Shown here: one piece after another, positions 56,867 through 64,000 of the stretch | Layout: each line of letters opens with the position of its first letter | Numbering within the stretch: the first letter of the stretch is position 1 | Assembly: GCA_027627225.1 (NCBI GenBank) | Contig: CM051032.1 | Coordinates: forward strand, 67,342,820 to 67,406,819 | Length of the DNA stretch: 64,000 nt | Reading direction: 5' to 3' | Origin: Congeria kusceri | Lineage: Eukaryota; Mollusca; Bivalvia; Myida; Dreissenidae | Notes under the pieces: generated by a model | Database searches by the model: none | What the model saw: only the letters and a program-made list of their open reading frames with translations | What the model was told of the DNA's origin: nothing | Position numbers and translations under genes: made by a program

Positions 56867-59800
56867 ATTAATATTTTTGTTATTACGACAACATATTTAT
56901 AAGGTATACAAGATGACAGACTAACAGATTAAGGTACGTTGGAGAAAGGCAGTAGATCTATACAATGTACATGTGAATCACTCAAACTCTATAAAAATAT
57001 ACCACTTAACTGACCAAGAAATTAAACATTTAATTTTTCTTGCAGTGTGTACACATCTTTCTATCAATGTTTACTGATAGCCCAAAGATACCTGACTTGT
57101 ATTTCTGTTTTACTTATAACTTTCAAAAATAGTAGATCGTAAACGTCGTAAAGATCCTATAATGCCTGTTGAACTGACTGGCCATTTGTGTTATAGTGTT
57201 ATAATTTCAGCTCTGTTATAATAAGTGAAGATTGTTTGTAATTAATAAATTTTACAACCTACCGTAACTTGGTCTTGTGTTCGATGGACACGTGGATTTG
57301 ACGTTAGTGACGTCACAACATGACATAGGAAATATGCTTTCGTCTGCTGCTACAGTCCCAGCCGTTCCGATTGTATCTATTCATATAGAGGTGTAGAAAT
57401 TCATTAAAACATCCACCTTTTTGTCAGCAATAACATACTTTAAAATGAACAATACATATTTCGTCAAGACGTTGTTTTTTTCCAGCAAGAAAATCCAACC
57501 CCCCAAGATGAAAACAACCACAACAACAACAACAACAGCAACAACAACAATAACATTTTAAAGAATATGAAAGAGTAAAGGGACCTGTTCACTGATTGGC
57601 AACTTGACAATTTCACATTTTTTGTCACAGATTACAAAAAGAAAAATACATAACATATAAACAAGCCAAATAACACTGGTGCTGACAAAGAAATATATGA
57701 GGCGTGTCGTGGGAAAACCGGGCTTAATGCATGTGCGTAAAGTGTCGTCCCGGATCAGCCTCTGCAGTCCGCATAGGCTTATCCAGGACGAAACTTTCCG
57801 CTTTTATGGTATTTTCTGTTTCAAGGAAGTCTCTTCTAAACATAAATCCACTGTAGGCGGAAAGTGCCGTCCTGGATTAGCCTGTTCGGACTGCACATGC
57901 TGATTCGGGACGACACTTTACGCACGTGCCTTAAGCCTGGTTTTCCGACGGCACGCCTCATATTGGAAATATAGCGTCGTTAATGAAAAATCATCAAATG
58001 AAATGGATAAAATTATGAAGCGTTTGTAACGGTTTTCATCGGTATTTTGGAACCCGAGTGTATCACTAACATTCACTGTTATGGTTGTAACTCAGAACGT
58101 CCGGGTGGTTAGCACGACCAATTTTTGATCCCGGCGGTCGTAGTTTCGGGTCCCGGCGAAGGCAAATCTTTTTTTTTCTTTATAGAATATTTATTTTTTG
58201 CTAGTCCAACTGCTTTAGTCTTGGCAGTTAAGACAATAAATGACACTTTTCAAAAATGCGAAAATCTGTGAACATGTCTCTTAAGAGAACTATTCGCAAG
58301 CAAAGGTGATTGTAGTTATAAATCTAATTACCTAACCACAGTTGTTTTCTGAACACAGTTAAAGAGCTCGCTTCTGACGTCACGTTGACGTTTTGGAAGG
58401 TGACGTCATTAGTAAAATGCACGTGACACTCTGACGATACAGGGCTCCAAGAATAGCCCCAGCATTCTTGTCCCTCATAGCACCACGTGTCACAGAATTC
58501 TCGGCACGTGACATTCGACACGTTCATTGGACCAATGGTGGAATCTAGCCCCATCTGAATGCTCGTGCCAAAATCGTACGATTTCACGGTAGTTTCTGAA
58601 AAAGACAGGCCGGGCCTGGCTAGCTCAGTTGGTAGAGCGCTGGACTGTCAGTCGGGGGTCCATGAGTTCACGCCCCAGCCCGGCCACATAACTTGTGTGG
58701 AGATTGGTCATAAAATTATTTCTACGGCTATTCTCCCCCTACCTCTGATTCAAGTAGGGCAATTGTCAGTTACTGGCATAAGTATGTGCACTTAGTACTG
58801 GTAAACCGCTTGGGTCGGCTAAGCTTGCACAGGAAAAGTGTGAGTAGGTTAATTGACCGCCGTGATATGACTGAAATACTGTTAAAAACAGCAAAACATC
58901 AGAACAAACGAACAAAACAAACAAACTGAATGAGACAGAACGCTATGATTAAATACATTTCTTCTAAACGGAAGGTATTGAAAAGAGAATAAAACAGAGC
59001 AAAACAGAAATTCTGCCTTAAATATAATACTGTTATATTTATTTAGGTGTGGAACCTGCTAAAGTCCATGGGATAATGTTTCTCAAGCTATCAGGACGTA
59101 TAAAATTTAAATTCAAATTTCGTATATTGCACAAACAAAATACTACCAGAGAACGATTATGTGAGGTCGAGCTAAAAGTAACAAATTAACGATGTTTTTT
59201 AGTCTATACGATCACATGCATCTGGATATTGCCAATTCTAACACGCCACGTGGCTAGTTTTCCATAGATAAAGAAAGAAATCAACAGAGGGTTATTCTGC
59301 AACAAATCATGGGCGGAGGCTAATGTTTTGAAAATAGTTCCGGAAATTCAAAACATTGTTACGTAAAATGCACGTGCTTAAATGCGCAATAGCAAAATCG
59401 TGACAAACAAATCACTTCTGCATTATGTAGTGCAGTAAAACCACATTTGTACTACATATATTTAATATTTAAATTCACAAAATAAAACGTTAGAGTTTTG
59501 CTAATATATCCCTTTAATTTGCGCTTGAATGCATAGGATGTTCACTGTACGTATCATTAAGTATGACGTCATTTGCTCAATGTTTATCAATAAAGCTGAC
59601 GTCATTTTGAACTGTTATTTAATGACGTCACAGAAACGGACGAGTGAATGTACTTTGCAGAAAATGGGCGGGGTATAGATTAATATAGTTTTCATTCGTA
59701 ACCTTTAAAAATACAGACGAATTTTATATAAGATCATGTTAGAATCGAAATAATTGACTGGTAAGCGTTGGTTATTGCGGTAATAACCAACGGTTTGTCG

Positions 59801-62800
59801 TTCCGATGCTTGTTATCAAACCACTCGGGCTATCGCCCTCGTGGTTTAATTCCTACGCATCGGAACGACAAACCGTTGGTTATTACCGCAATAACCAACG
59901 CTTGCCAGTCAATTATTTCTTAATTAAACACAGTAGATTCTTTGAAGCAGCAGTCCAGAAATATGTTAATAAAACTTTGCAGAAGTCGTTTCGAATGGCA
60001 TTGAATCGGTAAAATAATAACGTTTTGGTAACTTTTTATCGTAGATCTGTATGCGATAGCTGGTGATGCCTCTGGAGTGAATCAGCATGTACATTAGTGT
60101 ATATTCCGTTCGTACCAAGCGTTTTCAAACATAGATATTATAACATGCCTTTCCTAAATAAGAAACAGTTTGCAGTCGAATAAACGTCATTAGCGTTCAT
60201 TAGAACTATTGCCACTTTTTTAAAGATGTATTGAATCATATTCTGTTGACAGCAGCTTTAACTTTCTTACCGTTGGCAGAGACACATACAAATGGGTAAG
60301 ACTCGTTACAACTCGCTGGCAGCCACGTAGCAGAAGTGACGTTGAGAATCGTGCACAGGGCGGCGTCAAGCAGGCTGCCCGGGGGTGGGGCTAGGGGGTC
60401 CCACGTGACCTCCCCGACCCCCGAGCAGTCGGACCACACCCTCACATCCGGGTCACTCTGGGGACTGGGTTCGTGCAGCCCTAACCATACATTGTCTATG
60501 CTGAAAACCAATAACAACCAATCTATGAATATATCTGCCAAGTCAGGCAAATTTTCTCCAATAACGATGAATCCTTTAAAAATAATGGACCCAGACGGTG
60601 GTGCGGATTACCATCAAATGTTTTCATTTATTCATTGGTTCATTTCCATTCTGCCCAGAAAATTTCATGCAAATTCGCTCAATATTGTTTGTGTACAGTT
60701 GATATCAGACAGACGGACTGAATAACACACCAACGACAACAAAACATTCCCGCATTGGCGGAATTAGGAATACGGCCCGAGATTTTGGTATTTTTAGACA
60801 TTTTTTTTTTAATGTAGCGTCGGGCGGCAGCAATAAAATAAAAAAATAAATATAAATAAAAATCTATTATAAACACATTTTTTTCACAATTAACATGACA
60901 ATAACACAAGTTATTCAATGCAATGTTTGTTATATTAACAAGCATATAAAACCAACATGATTTACATTGAAATAAATATATTTCACTATGCTTTTACACG
61001 ACAGCTGTGGGTTGAACACTTTTAATATAAATAAAGAATACGAAATCAGTGGGAATAAATAAATAAATGGTTTAAATATTTATTTTTTTTTTTTTACAAT
61101 ATTGGTTTTGTTCAATTTTTAAATTGTTTGTTTGTATTTTCAAAAATATCGGGTCGGCGGATCCGAGATATTAGACATCAACAAACTCTGGCCTAACCAT
61201 ACATGGCATGGTGTGTGGCATAAACTACTGGCACATGTACAGAACACTGAAAGGGACCTGTGTGGCATAAACTACTGGCACATGTACAGAACACTTCAAG
61301 GGACCTGTGTGGCATAAACTACTGGCACATGTACAGAACACTTAACGGGACCTGTGTGGCATAAACTACTGGCACATTTACAGAACACTTAAAGGGACCT
61401 GTGTGGCATAAACTACTGGCACATGTACAGAACACTTAAAGGGACCTGTGTGGCATAAACTACTGGCACATGTACAGAACACTTAAAGGGACCTGTTCGC
61501 AGATTGGCAATTTTCAAAAACAAATGTCAGAGATTCCAAAAACAAAGTGTACATTATATACTCGTAAAACAACTCTCATTCTGCCAAAAAAAAGTTTTTT
61601 GTTTCCGCTAACCTCTTGGAAAAAAGTATGGTAGGTAGGTAGGCATAACTTTTTTTTTCGCTAACTATTTTTTCCTTCGTGACCCAACAAACACAGATCT
61701 ACATCCGCTTTAACCACTTTTTTAATAATTGGTTATACCATTATTTTTATGACTTTTTAAAACTAACAATAAAACAAAGACACACTTGATATTTAATAGG
61801 GTTTATGTAAAACAATTTGAAAACCAAAGCCAAAGTTTCCAAGTTCACAATCATCACTTCTGACATGAGTTGCTATGTCCTTTTCCTATGCGGGCGCATT
61901 GTTCTTGGTTTTTTCCCAATTTAAACACACAGTGACACTGTACAAATAAGTAGTTCTTCTGTAGTGTGATTTGAAAACTTGCACCAGGAAAGCCACAATG
62001 GCCGCAAACATCCTTCCTTGAAGTTAAATTAAATTTGCAGGTATAAAAACATGTTTCAATAGAGTTTTCACAAGTTTTGCTGGCGGTTCCGTGGTCCAGT
62101 GGTCCGCACTGGCATCACAATCCAGGGGTTTCGGGTTCGATCCCCCGCAACACCCTAACCTAATAACTCGTTTTTCGCATGAGGCGTTAAATCGAGATGC
62201 ATTGTACTAGGTGCTTCAGACCGGGCACTAAAAGACTCTGGAACCTGGCGTCTCCTGCAATATCCCCCATAATTCAACTAACAAGTCTTCTAGTGGCGAA
62301 GGACATGTGGGAGATAATCCCCGTGCACTCGATAACAATGCACAACACACACACACACACTCATGTTTTCACAATTGGTTCCTGGTCACAACACCTCTTG
62401 GAGATAAATACACAGGTTCTGCATCAATAGACGCTTTTTTGCAATTTATTATTCATAAGCACCTGCACACTTTCAAACTGTATTAAGGCATAGACGCTTG
62501 TTATTGTTAAATGTTCGCCCAAATGATCAATTACTGGCAGTATTTAGGAGGAAGGCTCCGACGATCCTCGCAAAATGCGGTTTATTTACTAAAGCATACC
62601 ATGGCAAAGTTGTAACAAAGGGCGAAAACTATTGTATACAAACGTTTAAACAACACCAATACTATCGGCGATGCTGCCTAGACTGGTTCCGCGGTTGCAA
62701 TAGAATATTAAAATAACATGTTCAGAGGCCGGATGCCAGTCTAGTTACTGCCTTCATACGTTCAATATATTTTTTTTTTTTAAACGCGAATATTTAAAAG

Positions 62801-63429
62801 AAAAAAATTTCCAAACGGCAAAAAAAAAGTTAATGGTCGTGGCATAAAAACATTGTCGGTCGGGTTAGTGGAAACAAACAACTTTTTTTTTACGCCTGAC
62901 TAAGAAATATATTGGAAATTTCGTTTCCTTTATGGTAATAATCAATTGAAATGGATACAATTATAAAGCGTTTGTAACGCTTTCCATCGAGTGGTTAGCG
63001 CATGAGATTTTTTATCCCTAAGGTTCTGGGTTCGAGTCCCGACAAAAACAATTTTTTTAGTTTACCTTTTTTTCTTTATATTACATTTGTTTTACATTAT
63101 TCAAGATGTTGTAGTTTTTGCAGTTATAACATATAATGATATTATTCAAAAATACGACAAATCTGTGAGCAAGTCCCTTTAATGCAACGTACGTATTACT
63201 ACATAAAGCAATACGTTGTTGACGCTATCACCACCATTTACGTACCTCGTACTCGGGAGATATTTCGCTCTTATCTGTTGCATGGCAACATAATCCAATG
63301 CGTGCTTTGTGCTCAGAAGCTCTTTGCCACTTTCGCGACATATACGAAACGCCTCGTTCCATGTGCGTGCGTCGAAATATACATCAACTTCCGGTGACGT
63401 CATAGTTGAGTTTTCAATATCCAAAACAC
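45906..63429 (-). CDS. Modular CTLD / PAN-like transmembrane protein, nine exons, 5' end outside the window (span)
   Basis: Nine minus-strand exons join with matching phases: 63,246-63,429, 60,271-60,500, 58,332-58,595, 57,263-57,376, 53,323-53,512, 52,376-52,599, 48,324-48,575, 47,428-47,496 and 45,906-46,333. All module boundaries are phase 1; the split inside each CTLD is phase 2. About 650 residues are visible: CTLD, PAN/apple-like, 38-residue linker, CTLD, PAN/apple-like, 23-residue linker, then a C-terminal domain with one membrane span. Such proteins are generally cell-surface recognition or adhesion receptors. Neither CTLD shows the EPN/QPD calcium-sugar motif, so classical carbohydrate binding is doubtful. 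The first exon here starts in phase 1 after an acceptor, so at least a signal-peptide exon lies beyond the right edge region I could read. Confidence 0.82.
46368..46562. mobile_element. Fold-back element, older copy (sister of 59,747-59,919)
   Basis: Imperfect inverted arms containing CGGCCAATAAACAACGA / TTATTGGCCAATAAG and GTTCTGATGCGT / ACGCATCAGAAC surround GGAATTAAACCACGAGGGCG. Lies in the intron before the terminal exon. Confidence 0.75.
46563..47427. other. Intron sequence with microsatellites
   Basis: An AT dinucleotide run near 47,120-47,138 and AAT/AAC-type repeats near 47,190-47,260. Nothing else is recognised. Confidence 0.5.
47428..47496 (-). CDS. Exon: 23-residue linker
   Basis: 69 bp, phase 1 to 1, acceptor ATCAATAG, donor GTAAGC. 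It encodes VSAQQTAPTADSGNCIENFT. Small, so supported mainly by phase and by the shared PTAD motif with the next exon. Confidence 0.6.
48117..48258. repeat. ~55-bp tandem repeat, three units
   Basis: Units contain GTGTTGTAAAGATCAATAGA and TTTTTTGACAGCTAAGCCTT. Confidence 0.85.
48324..48575 (-). CDS. Exon: second PAN/apple-like domain
   Basis: 252 bp (84 codons), phase 1 to 1, acceptor TTCCAACTGCAG, donor CAG|GTCGGC (weaker than the others). It contains SATCYTSCLVATHGAMECW and DTCAMYFYTDPGTCGDT. The layout matches the first PAN-like exon, including the AVFK-type ending. The frame stays open a little past the donor, so a longer exon cannot be excluded. Confidence 0.75.
48655..48740. repeat. Dispersed repeat F, copy 2
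   Basis: Same block as 34,205-34,300, with CCGCGCAGAGATTTAACTGG. Confidence 0.6.
49182..50092. repeat. Dispersed repeat G/E composite, ~170-bp units, in intron
   Basis: The head GGATGCTCCCCGAGGC is followed by three units with 'TCCATTCATTCATGGCCAAG', 'AAAAAGCCAATGTCGACTTT' and 'CCTTTGAC', then a repeat-E tail (AACGACCTGACAATATGCGC, GACGGACGGAC) and GCCAACTTCGGGGTGCAT. Confidence 0.75.
50115..50376. mobile_element. ~265-bp inverted-repeat element, copy 2
   Basis: TGAGGCGTGTCGTGGGAAAA start; inner inverted repeats CCCGGATTAGCCTGTGC and AGGCGGAAAGTGTCGT with their complements. Confidence 0.88.
51567..51793. promoter_or_regulatory. Cluster of five CACGTG E-boxes
   Basis: CACGTG at 51,567, 51,604, 51,719, 51,751 and 51,788, in partly repetitive context (ACCACGTGCTCTTTTGTGCA-like). 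It lies in an intron. It may be a simple consequence of a degenerate tandem repeat rather than an enhancer. Confidence 0.4.
52376..52599 (-). CDS. Exon: second CTLD, C-terminal half
   Basis: 224 bp, phase 2 to 1, acceptor CATGCCTAG, donor GTAAAG. It carries SELWLGLSKTRP (WIGL core), LRWSADCTRPKWTEF and the terminal cysteine pair KRACDETKMFVCEYNDG. It has no EPN/QPD. Confidence 0.86.
52634..52904. mobile_element. TIR element with TACTGTAAAATCATTTTATT ends
   Basis: Inverted ends: ATACTGTAAAATCATTTTAT... and ...ATAAAATGATTGTACAGTAT, with CCGCGG just inside on both sides. There is no ORF. It lies immediately upstream (coding sense) of the 52,376-52,599 exon, about 35 bp from its acceptor. Confidence 0.8.
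53323..53512 (-). CDS. Exon: second CTLD, N-terminal half
   Basis: 190 bp, phase 1 to 2, acceptor TTACATTTCAG, donor GTAAAC. It encodes KNIPTTTKQHLTLHTQATTW, then LSALATCQSYGATLLRLDN. It pairs in phase with 52,376-52,599 to make 414 bp. Confidence 0.82.
53555..53755 (+). mobile_element. tRNA-derived SINE
   Basis: The tRNA-like head GTGGCGTAGTGGATATGG has a B-box GGTTCGATCCC, followed by a body with 'GTACTGGTTCTACCCAGGAA' and a tail ending TAAAATAAAG. It overlaps the upstream flank of a CTLD exon and creates a spurious minus-strand ORF there. Confidence 0.75.
53756..55099. other. Intron sequence
   Basis: Contains four irregular 'AAAATAGTAAAGTACAATAGC'-type repeats near 54,150-54,310. No exon recognised. 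Confidence 0.5.
55100..55377. repeat. 34-bp minisatellite, 8 units
   Basis: Unit CCAAGTAACCCTTTGTTATA plus CGTGGAAGGCCATA; the first units read GTAAGG. Confidence 0.95.
55917..56164. mobile_element. ~265-bp inverted-repeat element, copy 3, left end truncated
   Basis: Starts inside the usual end (GAAACCCGGGCTTAATGCAT) and finishes ACGACACGCCTCAT. It is flanked by direct repeats of TTGTATTTCGCG (55,904-55,916 and just after 56,165), a possible 12-bp target duplication. Confidence 0.8.
56787..56872. repeat. ACT / TAA / TAT microsatellite cluster
   Basis: Runs of ACTACT, AATAAT and TATTAT in series. Confidence 0.9.
57263..57376 (-). CDS. Exon: 38-residue cysteine-containing linker
   Basis: 114 bp, phase 1 to 1, acceptor ATGAATAG, donor GTAGGT. 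It starts TIGTAGTVAADESIFP and contains SCCDVTNVKSTC. Its start resembles that of the terminal exon (TIPTAD), consistent with duplicated linker units. Confidence 0.65.
57576..58283. mobile_element. TIR element with TAAAGGGACCTGTTC ends and tRNA-like core, copy 1
   Basis: The left end TAAAGGGACCTGTTCACTGA is the inverse of the right end AATCTGTGAACATGTCTCTTA. The interior has a tRNA-like GGTGGTTAGCACGACC and GGGTCCCGGCG. Copy 4 of the ~265-bp element is nested inside. A sister copy is 61,484-63,181. Confidence 0.65.
57698..57960. mobile_element. ~265-bp inverted-repeat element, copy 4
   Basis: TGAGGCGTGTCGTGGGAAAA to GGCACGCCTCA, with TA on both sides as a possible target duplication. Nested in the TAAAGGG element. 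Confidence 0.88.
58332..58595 (-). CDS. Exon: first PAN/apple-like domain
   Basis: 264 bp (88 codons), phase 1 to 1, acceptor TCTTTTTCAG, donor GTAATT. It contains SNVTCREFCDTWCYEGQECW, then GYSW and SSECHVHF, matching the CX3C, then Cys-aromatic, then CX(V/M)X(F/Y) spacing of PAN-type folds. Several potential N-glycosylation sites (NVT, NVS) fit an extracellular domain. The family assignment is by pattern only. Confidence 0.78.
58605..58900 (+). mobile_element. tRNA-derived SINE with strongly conserved central domain
   Basis: The tRNA-like head GCTAGCTCAGTTGGTAGAGC has the B-box-like GAGTTCACGCCCC. The body contains TGATTCAAGTAGGGCAATTG, ACTGGCATAAGTATGTGCAC and TTAGTACTGGTAAACCGC. The last block resembles the deeply conserved 'Nin-DC' SINE domain as I remember it. 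It starts 10 bp upstream of a PAN-like exon acceptor. Confidence 0.75.
59747..59919. mobile_element. Fold-back element with perfect 47-bp inner arms
   Basis: 59,763-59,809 and 59,857-59,903 are exact reverse complements. The match extends to 63 bp (59,747 and 59,919) with one mismatch. The 47-bp loop contains CCACTCGGGCTATCGCCCTC, shared with the copy at 46,368-46,562. Each arm contains its own smaller palindrome (CGTTGGTTATT / AATAACCAACG). Confidence 0.92.
60271..60500 (-). CDS. Exon: first CTLD, C-terminal half
   Basis: 230 bp, phase 2 to 1, acceptor GGTTTTCAG, donor GTAAGA. It encodes the WIGL-type core as NVWLGLHEPS, then VRVWSDCSG, EVTWDPLAPPPG, and the closing cysteine pair in LPASCNESYPFVCVSANG. 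The loop that would bind calcium and sugar has no EPN or QPD. Confidence 0.87.
60501..61203. other. Intron sequence, nothing seen
   Basis: Low-complexity A/T-rich DNA with homopolymers; no exon recognised. Confidence 0.5.
61204..61483. repeat. 47-bp minisatellite, about 6 units
   Basis: Unit TGGCATAAACTACTGGCACA plus TGTACAGAACACTTAAAGGG plus ACCTGTG. Each unit contains AAAGGGACCTGT, the terminus of the TIR element that begins immediately after the array. Confidence 0.93.
61484..63181. mobile_element. TIR element with TAAAGGGACCTGTTC ends, copy 2
   Basis: Left end TAAAGGGACCTGTTCGCAGA, right end AAATCTGTGAGCAAGTCCC(TTTA). It contains a SINE (62,094-62,375) and a tRNA-like GAGTGGTTAGCGCATGAG / GGTTCGAGTCCC near 62,990-63,045, matching the core of the 57,576-58,283 copy. 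Much of the length is probably later insertion. Confidence 0.55.
62094..62375 (+). mobile_element. tRNA-derived SINE
   Basis: The tRNA-like head TTCCGTGGTCCAGTGGTCCG has a B-box GGTTCGATCCCCC. The body has 'GCATGAGGCGTTAAATCGAG', 'GACTCTGGAACCTGGCGTCT' and 'ACTCGATAACAATGCACAAC', and the tail is an AC microsatellite. Confidence 0.7.
63246..63429 (-). CDS. Exon: first CTLD, N-terminal half
   Basis: 184 bp, phase 1 to 2, between acceptor TTGAACAG and donor GTACGT. It encodes VYFDARTWNEAFRICRESGK and ELLSTKHALDY, the usual first-helix region of C-type lectin-like domains (aromatic, Trp, Ala, then Cys). It joins in phase to 60,271-60,500; together they are 414 bp. Confidence 0.82.
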
Positions 63430-63685
63430 CTGTTCAAGTTATATATGTTTAATGGAAATACATTTTCAATTTATACATATAAAAGTAGTGTCATAAATAT
63501 ATTAATTATCCTATGCTGGTTTAACATTTTGTATAATTTTTCACTAAATGTGACTACGAATTAGTGGTAACTTTGCAAATAACGATTCTTTGAATCGAGA
63601 AATACAGAGAAAATTATATGATATTGTGTATTAAACAACGACATTCATTGAAGTATAAAATTCAAAGCATACAAAGAACATGATA
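63430..63685. other. Intron or upstream sequence of the lectin-type gene, nothing seen
   Basis: AT-rich; no further exon recognised. Confidence 0.5.
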
Positions 63686-63948
63686 TGAGGTGTGTCGTGG
63701 GAAACCGGACTTAATGCATGTGCGTAAAGTGTCGTCCCGGATTATCCTGTGCAGTTCGCACAGGCTAATCCAGGACGACACTTTCCGCCTACAGTGGATT
63801 TATGTATAGAAAAGACTTCCTTTAAACCAAAAATACCATAAAAGCGGAAAAATGCCGTCCTAGATTAGATTGTGCGGACTGCACAGGCTGATTCGGGACA
63901 ACACTTTACGCACATGCATTAAGCCCGGTTTTCCCACTACACGCCTCA
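63686..63948. mobile_element. ~265-bp inverted-repeat element, copy 5
   Basis: TGAGGTGTGTCGTGGGAAAC to CTACACGCCTCA, with TA on both sides. Same nested inverted repeats as the other copies. Confidence 0.88.
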
Positions 63949-64000
63949 TATAATATTGGATTTTAAAAATAAAAGGACTTAATTAACTGATATTAGAATT

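Noticed and set aside
58613..58684. Functional tRNA gene
   Set aside because: The tRNA-like head has imperfect arms and is followed directly by a SINE body. The same holds for 53,567, 62,094 and 62,990.

Overview
The window looks like AT-rich, repeat-dense nuclear DNA from a marine or freshwater bivalve. The evidence is spliced genes with phase-matched introns, tRNA-derived SINEs, non-autonomous DNA transposons with clean target-site duplications, many minisatellites, and five copies of a ~265-bp inverted-repeat element. That element matches one I remember as very abundant in Dreissena (zebra/quagga mussel). The bivalve assignment is fairly firm; the genus is recall, not a search result.

Three host genes can be supported. 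(1) 6,448-8,421, plus strand: an intact, largely single-exon DUF229-type membrane-anchored protein of the alkaline-phosphatase/sulfatase fold. (2) 35,620-42,068, minus strand: a four-exon gene, assembled here from splice signals and reading phase, for a secreted Gln/Asn/Ser/Thr-rich protein of unknown function. (3) 45,906-63,429, minus strand and continuing past the right edge: nine exons of a modular receptor-like membrane protein, ordered CTLD, PAN-like, linker, CTLD, PAN-like, linker, transmembrane tail. The two CTLDs are each split over two exons that sum to exactly 414 bp, which points to internal module duplication.

Region by region: 1-6.4 kb is non-coding, with a clean MITE at 1,280-1,564, fold-back elements and an interrupted ~80-bp tandem array. 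9.3-13.7 kb is repeat arrays, including a 58-bp minisatellite of about 38 units. 13.7-20.4 kb holds two related Ty3/gypsy-like LTR retrotransposon derivatives on the minus strand. Each has a full 5' LTR, a PBS-like site and gag, but both have lost most of pol, and their 3' LTRs are reduced to the terminal hairpin. The younger one (16,664-20,405) has a 4-bp TSD, and an unoccupied copy of its target sequence lies about 400 bp away. 21-24.2 kb holds an env-like ORF fragment and two unassigned coding-like blocks. 24.6-33 kb is almost entirely tandem and dispersed repeats. 33.3-35.1 kb has two TIR elements, one hAT-like with an 8-bp TSD. The two minus-strand genes fill most of the rest; their introns carry minisatellites, SINEs, fold-backs and MITEs.

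Limits: exon boundaries come from reading splice motifs and phase by eye. Promoters and 5' UTRs could not be placed. Family names rest on motif recognition without a database search.
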